Both the position numbers and the translations under genes were made by a program. From Paramacrobiotus metropolitanus (lineage: Eukaryota > Tardigrada > Eutardigrada > Parachela > Macrobiotidae), in the NCBI RefSeq assembly GCF_019649055.1, contig NW_026570243.1, forward strand, positions 496,001 to 560,000: a DNA stretch of 64,000 nucleotides, in the 5' to 3' direction. The notes under the pieces are model-generated. The model searched no databases. It was not told the DNA's origin and saw nothing but the letters and a program-made list of their open reading frames with translations. Shown piece after piece: positions 51,201 through 63,056 of the stretch; the first letter of the stretch is position 1, and each line of letters starts with the position of its first letter.

Positions 51201-51526
51201 AAGATTATGTTCAACGTTAATACATTTTCACAAAATTTGCGCAAAAGTAAAAATGATTACTTACCTACAAGCATGCGTTACACTTGTTTTTCCGAGCCAC
51301 AGAAACTACTATTAAGGATCTGTAGGTCAAAGTAATAACGGAGATTGCTACCGAAATAACTGACAAAATCACGAGAAGACCGATTTTGTCCGCGTTTCCT
51401 AACGTATAATACATTCACATAGTAAATTACGCGATCCTTGCAATTACCGACAATACTCTTACCTTTAATTAGCATGCACAGTACAGTTAGGGTTGCACCA
51501 AATCTAATCCAGCTGTTTTGCATCAT
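45220..51526 (-). CDS. Nicotinic acetylcholine receptor, alpha-type subunit
   Basis: Six exons in transcript order: 51526-51463 (signal peptide), 49748-49567, 48593-48439, 47999-47689, 47161-46937, 46028-45220; all phases agree, giving 581 aa. Loop A is [11 protein letters not shown]. The Cys-loop runs C167 to C181 with 13 residues between, and loop B is GSWTYNG (W188). Loop C has the vicinal pair C231-C232 after Y229, which defines an alpha subunit. The pre-M1, M1 ([18 protein letters not shown]) and M2 are typical of a cation channel (E279 at -1', L289 at 9'). The M3-M4 loop is about 190 residues, and M4 ([17 protein letters not shown]) lies near the C-terminus. Unusual points are Ala at M2 2' (A282) where most subunits have Ser/Thr, and Phe (F236) where loop C usually has Tyr. 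The exon boundary after YNN matches a conserved nAChR intron. Confidence 0.95.
46594..46663 (+). tRNA. tRNA-like Pol III element (tRNA pseudogene or SINE head)
   Basis: GGCGATGG pairs perfectly with CCATCGCC to close a 70-base unit. A matching A box (TGGCACAGTGG, 46599-46609) and a perfect B box (GGTTCGATTCC, 46642-46652) are present, and a T5 terminator follows at 46665. The T-arm (AGCGG/CCGCT, loop TTCGATT) is ideal and a D-arm (CACA/TGTG) forms. The anticodon arm is poor: a plausible loop ATCTCAC (anticodon CTC) sits on a G-T-rich stem, and the D-arm spacing is off by one. It lies antisense in the last intron of the nicotinic receptor gene. It is more likely a tRNA-derived pseudogene or SINE than a working tRNA. 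Confidence 0.5.
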
Positions 51527-51974
51527 AGCAAAAACATAAGATTGCAGAGCACTGCTTGAGCGACATTAGTATCCACTTATGGCGACACCGGTTTCCTCCT
51601 TTAAATAATATTTTATTTACGAACACCATTAGCACAAATAAAACGTGTTCCCATCGGGAAGCGCATCACTTTCACGCGAGTGAATCCGTAATAAAGGTCA
51701 CTAATATAAATGTGGGTTTCGTATCGGTGAAGTGCGCACTAGATAACTTCAAATGTTTTATTAAACAATTCCCATTGATGGACGCGTCATGACAAGACAG
51801 GAAATAAATCAGTCCCGCCATAGATAAATAAATCCATGAAAATTTAATGATATTTCAGTCACAACTGCTGCACCGCGGAATATGCATTCATATATACCGT
51901 ACATATATCGTGTTGTATAACGTGCGCACTGCATAGCAGTGGAAGCGTAAACAACACCCGTGAACAGTTTGGCT

Positions 51975-53584
51975 ATGGCGCATTCGCTAAAGGTTTCGAT
52001 TTCTGATTCTCCGCTTTACTCCCGATTAAGGCGGAGCTTGCCGGTTTTCTTAAGGATCCCAGTAAATCCAGATTAGACATCCGTTCACGTATTAACAGTA
52101 TGGAAATGGATGTAAGCTTAAACACCCCAAAAGCAATTTTATCCTCGTTGCAAATGCAGAGGATTCAGTGCGCTGTGCATATATAATGGACCACCATAAA
52201 AACAAGTAATGCGTTCAGCAATCATAAAACGTCTTTCTGTACAATTAAGGAAAAAACATAAATTATTAATTAGTATTGTTTAGATAGTTAAAGCGTTATC
52301 TTTCAGTATGCACAAAACTTCCAGGCATGGTATGTTTATTTCGCTAAACCATACCTGACCACAAGAACTGCAAAAATTTCGATAAAAAAAACACAAAATT
52401 GAAGTGCGTTAGCACGACCGCATTTCATGGTTATCGATAATCAAAACTAGGTGGTGTAATGTGACAAATCTATACTAGTACTCATACCATAGTACATATG
52501 ACTTAGTCGTCCAGGATTGCAAAAGTAAACAGACCAGGACATGTTCAGTCCCTAGATTCCCACGCTTGCGCCCGGCAAACAGGCACATATGCAATAGCAG
52601 GAATTTTGCATATACATATTGTTCGCGTATTTGTTACTGATCACTCCGAAGCCATATCACTTGAAACTGACGTTTTCTGAATCAATTTATCGTACAAATT
52701 TTTACCGATCAATTCTGTAACGTAGTGAATTCTGGTCGATTGTAACAGATTCGGATAGGAGCGCGAATGTTGCAGCCACAGTTCTAAATGTCCAGGCATT
52801 TTTAAATCAAGTATCTGTACAGACGCATGAAAGTGCGGCAAATCCGTTACATACGAGACTGCAGTTTACCAGGCCAGGACCATTTTACAGTGAAGACCCA
52901 AAATAGCGATGAAAGTGCTTACCTATAGCTACAGATACTTCCGGCTTCACTATTGTGGAAACTATGTAATATGCAGAAATATCTGCAGATATACCAATAA
53001 AAAGTATGTATGTTTTATAGGCTAGAACCTCGTAACTTACACCTGAAGACAAATGATAAATTAATTAAGATAAATTAAGATAAATTTTCAAATATACTAT
53101 AAATATACATTTTTCAATTTATTAAGATAAATTTTCAAATATACTGGTAAATTTGAAGTTTTATGTGCGGTGAGTCACGGTGCGTGTAGGTGTACCGTAC
53201 TTTCTCAGCATAAGATATTGATAGTTCTCCCTTAAGCTTGTATTTAAATGTTGTAATGTAATAAAATTGCAATTTGTTGCGGTATAACCGTTTACAAAAT
53301 ATTTTTAGTGTTTACTGTTTAGATATGGTATAATAAAATTGGTTTGCGGTTTGCATACTTTCGCATAATTTTTATTGTTTATTTAATGTTATAAAGTTAA
53401 GATATTTCTGCAAGGCACAATTACATAACTAACGTTGGGCTGAAAATTCAAAAGCATAGCTTCGACTTCGATGTTTAGTAATTGCAATTTACATTTACTT
53501 CTGTTTGGATCGGTTGGTGTGGTATTGCGGTTGCGTTTCCGTTTCCGGCAAAGAAGGAATTTCAAGCGGAATTACAGTGCGTGA
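51975..53584 (+). CDS. Candidate tiny three/four-exon gene, weak support
   Basis: ATG at 51975 opens MAHSLK. A 38-base GT-AG segment (51993-52030) with a pyrimidine-rich end then leads to 52031-52111, reading AELAGFLKDPSKSRLDIRSR and INSMEMD, with a strong donor (GTAAGC). The next exon (52307 on) reads YAQNFQA and either stops at 52402 or splices at a good donor (GTATGT, exon end 52328) to 53479-53584, which has a hydrophobic run and a basic tail. All phases agree. The very short first intron is a concern: the smallest supported elsewhere here is 55 bases. No family is recognised. Confidence 0.3.
53075..53145. repeat. 24-bp direct repeat
   Basis: TTAAGATAAATTTTCAAATA followed by TACT occurs exactly at 53075-53098 and 53122-53145. 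The AT-rich sequence between partly continues the pattern, so this is a local duplication. Confidence 0.75.
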
Positions 53585-56274
53585 TTGAAGCGGCCTAGAT
53601 AAGACTGAACTCTCGATTAGCGCTAATCTTGCGAAAGTTTATTAAACTTAATCGTCTTCCTGTATTTTACGGTAAATGAGTGTAAAAAACTATGGAATTG
53701 GTAGACTTGTTCATTGCTGTCTAAGTCAAGGAAATGTACACAGTTGTATAATAACAACAGTAGACAGCGGCGTATCGAGCTAAACTGACCTGACCTTTGA
53801 ATTTATGGAAGCGGTCACGGGCACATGCAGGATGTTGTAAAGTCCAGCGTTGAGCACTGCATACGTAATCGTGGTTTTCGAAAGAACTGAGTTGAAATGC
53901 CCATTTTTAAACTTTCTTGTAGGCTAAAGCGTAGGAAATGTTTGCACGATTTTTTATTAAGCTTAAAAAGATTTATACAATATTTATATTCGGTGTTGCA
54001 GAAATCAACATCTGCCAGTGATTTTAATAAACATTTGCAAATCGTGTAGAAATGTTGGAGATGAAAATGGGCTCGAGCTTGTACGGTATAATGGCTATAA
54101 CATTTAGCGCGGAAACAAGCAATACGCCCGCAAAATATATGGGAAGAAAGAACATCATAACCAAAATCTCAGAAGTCGGTGACCTTTGCTTTACCGATAC
54201 GGTATTATTTTTCACGATCACAATATTATACCACAAACCATACGGATTTATTATACCGTCATATGCCAACAATAAGATCATCAAATAATGCCGTGATTAG
54301 CGTTACGTATGCGGTATTTTAAACTAGTTTCTTGAAATGGCGTGAGTGATTATTTTATCTACGGGGTGCAGGTGCGCCCATATATGATAAACAAACAGGT
54401 GCGTCCACTGCTATTGTGTGGACATGATACGCATGATAAAAATAGCGAATTTTACTTGTCAGAGTTGCATGCGATGCGGATCTCGAGTCAATAATAATAC
54501 TGTATCAAAGATGCGCATTTTATTGCACAGCTGATATGGACCGTCAATGCAGACAAGCTGCAAAGGCCACATTCAGCATCGAATTCGAGAGCCCCTCCTT
54601 GGAAAATTATTTGACGCATCTGATTCTGCACGCAGTCTTGCGTTATGAAAAATCCCTACTTTGATAATAAACTGTAATGCGAAATAAGGTAAAATTTCAC
54701 ATTACCGGCCAACGTTTTAGCCATGATCTCTTATAAAAACGTTTGTTTCTAGATCGGCACAGTTACCTTCTTTTCAATATTGATAGTATTATGATATGTT
54801 TAATGTAAATTTTAGGCCGGTTTTCTGTTAAATGTTAAGTTGTAAGTTTTATTCGGAGTGCACAGAAATTTCTAGCCAATTTTTTTAAACGACTCTTGTT
54901 GTAAGGCTTGTTAACATGGTTTTCAAGCGATCGTCGTTTTTATTATACGGGTTGATTACAATGTCTAGTTTGATGAAGCTAAACACCTCATATGATACAT
55001 CTTTTATTAGTCGTAACGGCACTGGTCCAACGTTAATTAACGTGCCCCCTTTGTTATGACCTTTACTCCAAAGTTCCAAATATCTCCGTCTACTTTAAAA
55101 TATTTTAAGTAAGTATGTAAGAAATAGTTACCAAAACTTTTAAACTATGGATATCCACTAGATTTTCGAGAGATGCCGCAGTACACCGGTCCGATGCACG
55201 GCGGTAACCTTTCTCGTGCTTCCCTTGTGAGCATAAGTAAATCAACTTTTGCAGTTGTTTGCATAGACAGAAGTATTAAGTGTTTGCAATCAGTCTGAGA
55301 TATTTGCATATTCTCTTTTTTTCTGCTCATATCGCGACGTAAAATTTTGCAAAGCGATTTGTCGCAATCGATACTTATAATACGGATACATCATACAACT
55401 AATTAATAATTCTCGGATAATTCTCGCAGACAAAAGTTGCGTCTTACGCTAGATATTTCTTAGTCTTAACTGCCATCGTCATAGACACAAATTTAACTAA
55501 TTCGGATACGTAATCCGATATGTCGTTTTAATTACTCGTACTTAACCCCTGCAAATAGTTTTAATCTTACGATAAATAATATCATTATTAACAAATGTAT
55601 GTGCTTTTGCAATATTACATCTCCTGAAGGACAAACTCTGCGCGCATAAGGTCACTACTTCGCAATCTGCGCACCGGTGCATGTGCGCTAGTGCAATTGG
55701 CTGAAGCATGATTAATCACCAATGCACCAACCTCTTTCCGCGATCATGGAAAATTTTCAGAAATTTGGATATCATGACTTCATGAGGTTTTATTTGTTGT
55801 GGCACACCAGCTGCTGCTTTTGCATCCTTCCGTTTTGACGGGTTTCCTCGGTTTTTTTGGGTGTTTACTTGATTTTTTTCCTTTTTATTTTATTTGCTTT
55901 GTATTTACCTTTCTCCTTGACATAATTCTTATTGAACGGGAATTGTTGTTGAATGATAATTTAATCAGCGTTCTGCATAAAAATCGTTATTATCCGAAAT
56001 CATCCTCCAAAGTAGTGTGCCTGACAGGAAGTTTCGTCATCTTAAGTTATTATTGGATGTTTTGGAATCTCGTCTGTTGTCTTCATGTTTCTTGCATCTT
56101 GCTGTTTCAAAATATTAGCCTGGTTATTCGACTGTAGCGAATGCGTGCAGTCGTCCGTTTACCTTTCGAAACCCGTTGTGAAATGCTGATGGCAGCAGTC
56201 TAAATATTATTATCATTGCCACTTGAATTTTTGAATTTTATTCTTTTTTTACGATTTTCCTTCGTATTTCCATC

Positions 56275-59200
56275 ATGAATACGGTATCTTCCATGGCCTC
56301 GCTGGAGCTGGGTGCGGAGGCGTCCTCGGGGAAGCAGTGGACGCGTAGCGCCGAGGAAGTGCAGCGCGGTGTGGCGTTCAATGTGCGCTATGTGGGCAGC
56401 ATGGAGGTTCTGACATCCATGCGCTCCATGGCCTATGCCGACCGCGCGCAGGTGGCAAAGGAGTGCATCAGCCGGGTGTGTGATGCGTCCGGCATGAAGA
56501 CACCGTCCAAGAAGCAGAAAGTGGAGAAACGAATATCCCGCGAGCTGGGACTGCCGAATTTGGATCATGCGGGCGAGGATGTGGCGCTGCGTGTGAGCGT
56601 CGACAGAGTCGAGGTAATGAGTCCGTTTTCCTACTTCGCAGCTGCATCATCCATGGTTTTGTCTTTGGGAAATTTACCGCATTATTACTCTGGTTTAGAA
56701 AAGTGAAGAGTCTCTATAAAATTACAAAGCAGGAGCTATGCAGGTAGTTTTTTCACGGTTTTTCCCAGTATAAACTTCAGAACTAAAGCAGTGTGAGCTA
56801 TTTTTATTCCTGTTAATCTTTCGCTGTTTTAAAACTGTGAATTATTTTATCGTTTTTCGTCTTAAAAAATGGTTTTTGGATTTACTAAATTTGATTCTGT
56901 AATCCGGTTTTTTAAAATTAAAGTTGATCTGTAAACCTTATTTCTTAATATTCTGACGAAGGCCAATTCTCCGCTATTTTTAAATTGAACACATAAGCTG
57001 TTGGAAGGTGTTATTTTGCATATGCTTGCTTGAGTTGCTTTTTGTATTATTATTTCGCTAAATTCAAAAATTAATGAAGTGATGATCTTTCGTACAATTG
57101 AGATCTTGTCTATTGTCGATAATTGATGTTGTCGATCTGATTGTGCGTTTCACGGGCTTCTTCACAGCAGGTGTTAATCCCACTCTTAATGAGTCATTGA
57201 GCTACACCCTCTTTTCGCCGGCTGGTAGAGTTATTCAGTGGTTTCGGAGCTTTTTGTGTCGTACAAGGAGTGTCAAGAGATTTTAACATTACAGTTTTAA
57301 CTAAAATTATCTTTAGCATTTGATACATCGAAATTTAAGATCTTTGAAGTCTTTCGTTTTTTTCGTAAAGCTCTACCGTAATGAAATCCAGTAAGAGAAC
57401 TTTTATTGACGATTGAATTTCACGCTATTGAGGCAGGACTACTGTTACCAGTTATAAGATTGATTCACTGACTACTCTACTGTTGGAACAACGGCGCTTA
57501 TCTGTTGATTTACATATGACGTATTGATATCGACGAATACGTCGAGTTGTTAACATGTTATCGCAGTTATATGAACGGCCTTTGTTTGCCATCTGACTGA
57601 CACATAATAACGTTCAAATAATCCTTTGCAGATCGTTAGCTTAAACGACAACAAAATCATTAGCAGCCATGAACTGCCCGATATCAGTTTCGCGTCGGGT
57701 GGCGATGCCGACACGATTGACTTCATTGCCTATGTGGGTAAGAGCTCGGAGCGGGCCACTTCACTACCGGGTCGGTGGTGTTACGTCATCGAATGCGGCA
57801 CCGGTGTATCGCAGGAGTGTGTGGCTACCATTGGACAGGCCTTCGACTTGCGATTCAAACAGTACATGAAGAAGAGCACGACCAGCCCACTTGATTCAGC
57901 TCCCGAACCGCGGACAACACAGCAGCGGAATTCGGAAAAAACACTGCGGAACGTTGCACCGCAACCGCTGGCGTCGCCTCCCATTGCGATTGCGTCTGCA
58001 GCATCTTTGAGAACGGTTCCCGTGAAAGAAAGCGCGGATACGGACTACTACAACGATATGCCGGGGAAGAAAGCACCGGACTCTGGTAATTCCAAATTTG
58101 GCCCCAGAATTAAGTGTTAAATTAGAGAACAGAAAAATTTGGCCAAAAAAATTAAAAACGTCGCTAAGAATATCGGTTAAAATTGTTCAAACCGTAAAAG
58201 TTTATTATTTAGCTACTGCATTAGAAACGGATCTGAATACCCATTATGCTGAAAATTAATTAAAACTGTGATTTCATGGTTTTCTGCCATGTAGGCTGAT
58301 GTAGCAAATGGCCGCATACCTGAAATCTGTTGACTGCATTAGCATTGTTCGAGCAAATGGAATACTATACAGTAACGCCATCAGTTTTGTTTCGTTGACA
58401 CACTGAATGCAAATTATGCAACTACAAAGTAGTAGTATTAAAAAGTGCTTGCTAGTTGTATTGATTGAGCGGACGGTAGTTTTCAGGTTAGTAGTTAATC
58501 GTTTTGGCATTGTGTCAAGAGAATTGCTACACCCAGGGAGACCGTTGTATGATCGTTCAGTAATCCACTAGAACTTGTTGGGCTTTTGTTGCGAAGCACA
58601 TGCCGGAATGCTCAAAATGACCGGGTGGGGTTCTATTTACTCTGGAAATTGGTAGCAGCTGAAGTGATTCATCTTCCGGTCAATACCGGACTGATCATCG
58701 CTTGTGTATTTTAGCACAGGGGAAATCGTGCATAGTTATGGTCGCTATCAGTGCTGAATTTTTTTCAGAATAATTTTTATCAGGATTTTTTGAAATTTAG
58801 TTTTATTTATGCACTATGCAATGTGCGTCGTGGAAACATGCGAGTTCTTACAGTTAGTCTAGTTTGAAAAAGGAAAAAGTGAATTAAATGGGAAAATTGA
58901 TGCATAGTACAAGTAGATAATAAAATCGGGAATAAAAATTAATCTGGAAGGCACAGAAAAACTGTTTAAATTTTGCCGTTAAACACGATTCTGGATGCAT
59001 AAGCCATTCGTTCTGGGTATTTATTAACTAATTGTAGACTAGTGAAAACTTGTACTGAACCTGAACGTATTGATCAGCGGCAGCCAACGTTTTATCGATT
59101 CATTTGGTGATTGTTTTAGGTAAATAATTTTAATTTTTTATGTTTTGTTTTGATTCAGATCTCATTCTGTTACTTTCAGAACTGAAGAGCATGAGTGTCC

Positions 59201-60511
59201 CGAGCTTTGTGGCACCGCGACTTCCGCCGCCTGTTCAGCGCCACCGAACCGAGCCTAAACCGTTGCTACTTTCCAGTAACCGACCAGAATCCAACTTGAT
59301 TGATTTGAATTCTCCGGGGTATGATAAGAATAAGCAGGCTGAATTAATCCATGACTTCGATCCCGTTGATTCAGCACAGCAGGCGATGGAAAATAGAGGT
59401 TTGTCATCAATCTCGAGCTTACTTAAACAAAGAACCTACATACTCCGAGTGATTCTGTTCCTACCTGAGAAAATTTTCAGTAATTTTGAAGATGACCTAA
59501 GCGTACCGATTCTGAAATTCGTTAATTCGAGAATATGGGTAATCGGGTAATATTCTTATTCGTAAAATGTGGAGCAATTTTGCAAATTTTCTTTTGGGCT
59601 GTTGAAGCCTGCTGCATAATCAGAACACAGGAAGTAACTTAGCCTACCCTTTTCTGACGTGCGGAGTGTTAGAGAACTGATTACGTTGGTTGGGGTTATC
59701 GCTGTTATGTCTATCTAAACAGGCACACTTTTGACGCTTGTTACACCCGTTGTCGAACGCGCATATCTGATTCAGAAGAACGTAAACTGTTGATGGAATG
59801 TGGCACGCGAATGCGCAGATCATTTGCGTAGATATGATAAAGCCTGATGATATGAGTAATGTCGGTCAGCAAATGTCCCCAAAAATAATTAGTGAATAAA
59901 TTGCAAGACAGTTTGTATTAATTATCGATTTTTAAACTGTTTGTTGAATGAACATGTTACAGGATTACAAAAGTTGTTTTAGTACTAGTATATTATAGTA
60001 ATATGACTCGGTAGAAGTATGGTACAAACACACAGCGTTACAATTTTTATCTGATTAAAATTGGAAAACGATATGGACGGACAAATGAAAATGACGTAGA
60101 AAAATATGTTGTATCTGTTTTTCTTTGATTGCAGATCCATTCGAGGGCCAAGCGTTCGATGCGCTATTGCCGCCTTCTTTGGAAAATTACTCATGGTACC
60201 ATGGGCAAATCTCGCGAATCGAAGCGGAAATTTACCTGCAGAAGGACGGTGACTTCTTGGTCCGTGCCACAAAAAGCCAAGTGACCCCGCTGCCACACAG
60301 CCATCAGCAGTTCGCCTTGAGCGGCATGCAGCAGGGTCGAAAACATCACATTTTATTAGTGGATCATGACGGGGTCATCCGGGCGCGCGATGAAGAATTT
60401 CCCTCTGTACCGGCGTTGATCGACAGCCATTTGTCCACACGCGAGCCAATTCTTTCCGGGACTGATGAGATCTACTTACTACGCGGTATTCCGCGCCCGA
60501 GACCGTTGTAG
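56275..60511 (+). CDS. SHC: SHC adaptor protein (PTB-CH1-SH2)
   Basis: Exons 56275-56613, 57632-58085, 59180-59398 and 60135-60511 give 462 aa. SHC proteins link activated receptor tyrosine kinases to GRB2-SOS and Ras. The PTB domain covers about residues 25-190 (FNVRYVGSMEVLTSMRSM, ISFASGGDADTIDFIAYVGK, IGQAFDLRFKQYMKK). The CH1 linker keeps the double-tyrosine GRB2 site as DYYNDMPGKK (Y252-Y253). Before the SH2, DPFEGQAFDALL matches the adaptin-binding segment of SHC1. The SH2 starts WYHGQISRIEAE (W358) and has GDFLVRATKSQ with phosphotyrosine-binding R381, then KHHILLVDHDGV. I see no equivalent of the second vertebrate GRB2 site (YVNV). An N-terminal p66-type extension is absent; the start is the first ATG after a T-rich leader. 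Confidence 0.94.
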
Positions 60512-61443
60512 CGTGAGATGAAAAAAGTGAAAACAAGAATTAGAAGAGATTTTCTTTTCGAGATTTTATTGGCGAGCTGTCTGTGGATGGTGGTTTTTGT
60601 GTGATTTTATATTTTGGAATTGATACTCTTCTCGGCGCTTCGTCTCAGTAGTCTGCTCTCTGTCAGTGGCGCGAATCTCTTTTTTTGGTTCCTCCTTCGT
60701 AGTGTTTCTTCCAAGCAGAAAGGGTTGTGGTTTTTCTTTTTTTATTGCTTTCGGGACATTTTTGATTTTATTCTTTGTACCCGTACAACTTTTTATATTC
60801 TTGCTGTCCCTTCTTGTCACTTTGGGGTTTTCTTTTGTGTATGCGATATTGCAGTACTAACAACGAATAAGAAGTATTTTTTCTTACTCTAAACAGCTTA
60901 CGAGAGATGTTTGATAATATTAAAATGAATATTTCGGATAAAAACGTCTTGTTGCCCATCTGTGCTGTCGATGTTGAATTAAGCCAAGTTTGGTCAGAAT
61001 TCACTCAAAAACGATTCTCAACTCTACAGAATTCATACATCTGATCAGTGCGTATGTGAGAAAAGTTGTTATTCATTGTATAGATACGAGTATTATCTAA
61101 CTTCTCGCTAGCAGAAAAAATTCAGTGTAGATATAGCATAGTAAGCACAGTACTTGCAAAAATTAAAATTTCTGGTGTTCGATGTTGTCAGTTGTACGAA
61201 TGTGCATATCGGTAATAGTTTTGTTCCTTAACAACAAAGACACAAAACAGTGAGAGTAATAAGGGAACACGAACGCATAAAATTCGAGATGCGCGGCATT
61301 AAGAAGCTGCACATGTGGAAGTGCGCACGGTAGAATGGCCGTGTAGGCAGTACGTACTAATGAGCTGAAGTACCGACAACTTTTTAATATAAATTTTTTA
61401 ATTATATTTTTGTGATAATTTTACCTTGTATGTGGAATAATAA
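60512..61443. other. Intergenic: SHC 3' UTR and DCX-gene upstream DNA
   Basis: T-rich DNA with a low-complexity frame at 60614-60892. No gene seen. Confidence 0.5.
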
Positions 61444-61953
61444 ATGCCGCAGTCGTATGATGAATCCATTAATAATAATTTGTCGCATACCCATCAGCAC
61501 CATCCGGGCCACCCACAAGAGGAATCCGCCGTAAATGACCCCGGTGCGCAGGATTTCCGGGGCGTGGTCTCGCGCGCCCTGGCCCAGCCGCTGGAGCCCT
61601 CGAAACGCGTATTCCTCTACGTAAACGGGGATAAATACCACACCGGTCTACAATATGTGTTAAATCCGAAACGAGTCCGCACCTGGGATGGGCTGCTAGC
61701 GGACTGGTCCGATTGGATCCGGCCCCGGTTTGGGGCCATACGCCGGGTGCTGACGCCCCGGGGTGGCACGGAAGTAGCCAGTATGCATCAGTTGAAAAAC
61801 AACGGCATTTATGTGGTAGCCGGATATGATAAAAATGTCAGGGAACATCAACATGGCTATCCGCATGAGGACGATGCACCGGCTGCGCAGCCATTTTATC
61901 ACCATGTTAATGTCAACAAGGTGGACCAAACATATAACAAAGGTGTGCCAAAG
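61444..61953 (+). CDS. Doublecortin-domain protein, 5' exon (gene continues)
   Basis: The frame begins with an ATG (61444) and encodes a polar His-rich N-terminus (SHTHQHHPGHPQEE), then a DCX domain at about residues 50-130. KRVFLYVNGDKYHTGLQYVL, FGAIRRVLTPRGG and NNGIYVVAGYDKN follow the doublecortin pattern (basic-aromatic strand with NGD, TPxGG, YVAxG). DCX domains bind and stabilise microtubules. The coding exon ends at a donor after VPK (AAG|GTTGGT), or four bases later at G|GTAGCT. A possible next exon begins at 63922 after a strong acceptor and fits the second donor. The rest of the gene lies beyond the window, so subtype (DCX, DCDC2, RP1 or DCX-EMAP) cannot be decided. Confidence 0.85.
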
Positions 61954-63056
61954 GTTGGTAGCTATAGGTTCGTTAATTTTCTTTTTTATCGAAAAAGGTC
62001 GTCACTTGTATATACTTTACATCGTATGCTTACTTGTTAAGTGATTTAAATCTAAATTTCGTATAAATAGCTTTAAATAACTTTTCCGCGGCCGCGCAAC
62101 GATAATCCGACAAGAAAAACTAATTTGCAAAACAAAATAGATTGCTTAAATTTTTCATTCCACGAATCTGTTGCTGTTTTAGCGCTTATTTAAGTGTTTC
62201 GTTGTATGCATCTGTGTCAAGAGTTCAGTTGTTGCAATTTTTAAATGGCTTAACGATATCATAAGTACTGTCACTTCTGGTTAAAAGCAGTGCGGTCTGC
62301 ATGAACATTCTATAATATATCTGATACTAGTACCACGTACTCTAATGATACTAAAGCATAAAAGCAGTAATAGAATAATAAAAAGAGATTCGCATTATAC
62401 AGGTAGCAGTACTAATTAAATCCCGATATTGTTATTTATGTTGATTATTTTCCGATGGGTTATTTGTATAACTGAAAGGTATTATTATATATACAAAGCT
62501 ACTTCGCCGTTTTTTTTTATCCAACATCTCCTCCTACATCGTTCGACGGTAATTTTCGCTCGATAGCTTAATAAACGCCTAAAATCAAGTAGTTTGTTTG
62601 TCTCAACGCCTTCCGTTTTTCGATCTTTTCGTTGTCCGAATAACGAAAGAGGAACAAAACGAATTTCGCTGATTGGCGGATCATTAGCTAGAAATTAACA
62701 TAGGATTGGCGGAGATGCGGAAGTTATCGAACCAGAACCGCTGACTAAAAACACACAAGTAGTACAATGCTTTATGGGCCATATGTACCAGTATGCGCAT
62801 AATTCCGCGCGGCTGAATTGTAAAATATTTTGGAATTTTTAAAAATTGCGGAAAGGCGTAATTTAACAGGGAACTTCTGGTTCAACTTCGAAGCAGAATT
62901 TTGTATAATGCTTAAAACAATCATGTAGTTTGTCACAAAGGGTTCGTTTTTCAGTTTTTTCCTCTCACGTTACGATACGGGTTCGAAACGAATTTTTGAT
63001 TTCATTGGCGGAAAAAAGAAAAGGATAACTGAAACGGGCAAGGTACATACATGCCG
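61954..63056. other. Probable intron of the doublecortin-domain gene
   Basis: AT-rich sequence with no open frame of note, lying between the DCX exon donor and the minisatellite. Confidence 0.5.

Larger units (their letters stand above)
51527..56274. other. Long, mostly gene-free region
   Basis: This lies between the divergent starts of the nicotinic receptor (-) and SHC (+). It contains one weak candidate gene (51975-53584) and a 24-bp direct repeat at 53.1 kb. Minus-strand frames at 54024-54284, 54885-55079 and 55145-55330 look partly protein-like but cannot be joined in phase. Confidence 0.4.

Noticed and set aside
52641-55330. Minus-strand frames that might form a chemoreceptor-like gene
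   Set aside because: Individual pieces are protein-like but I could not link them with consistent splice phases, and no chemoreceptor signature (such as TYhhhhhQF) is visible.
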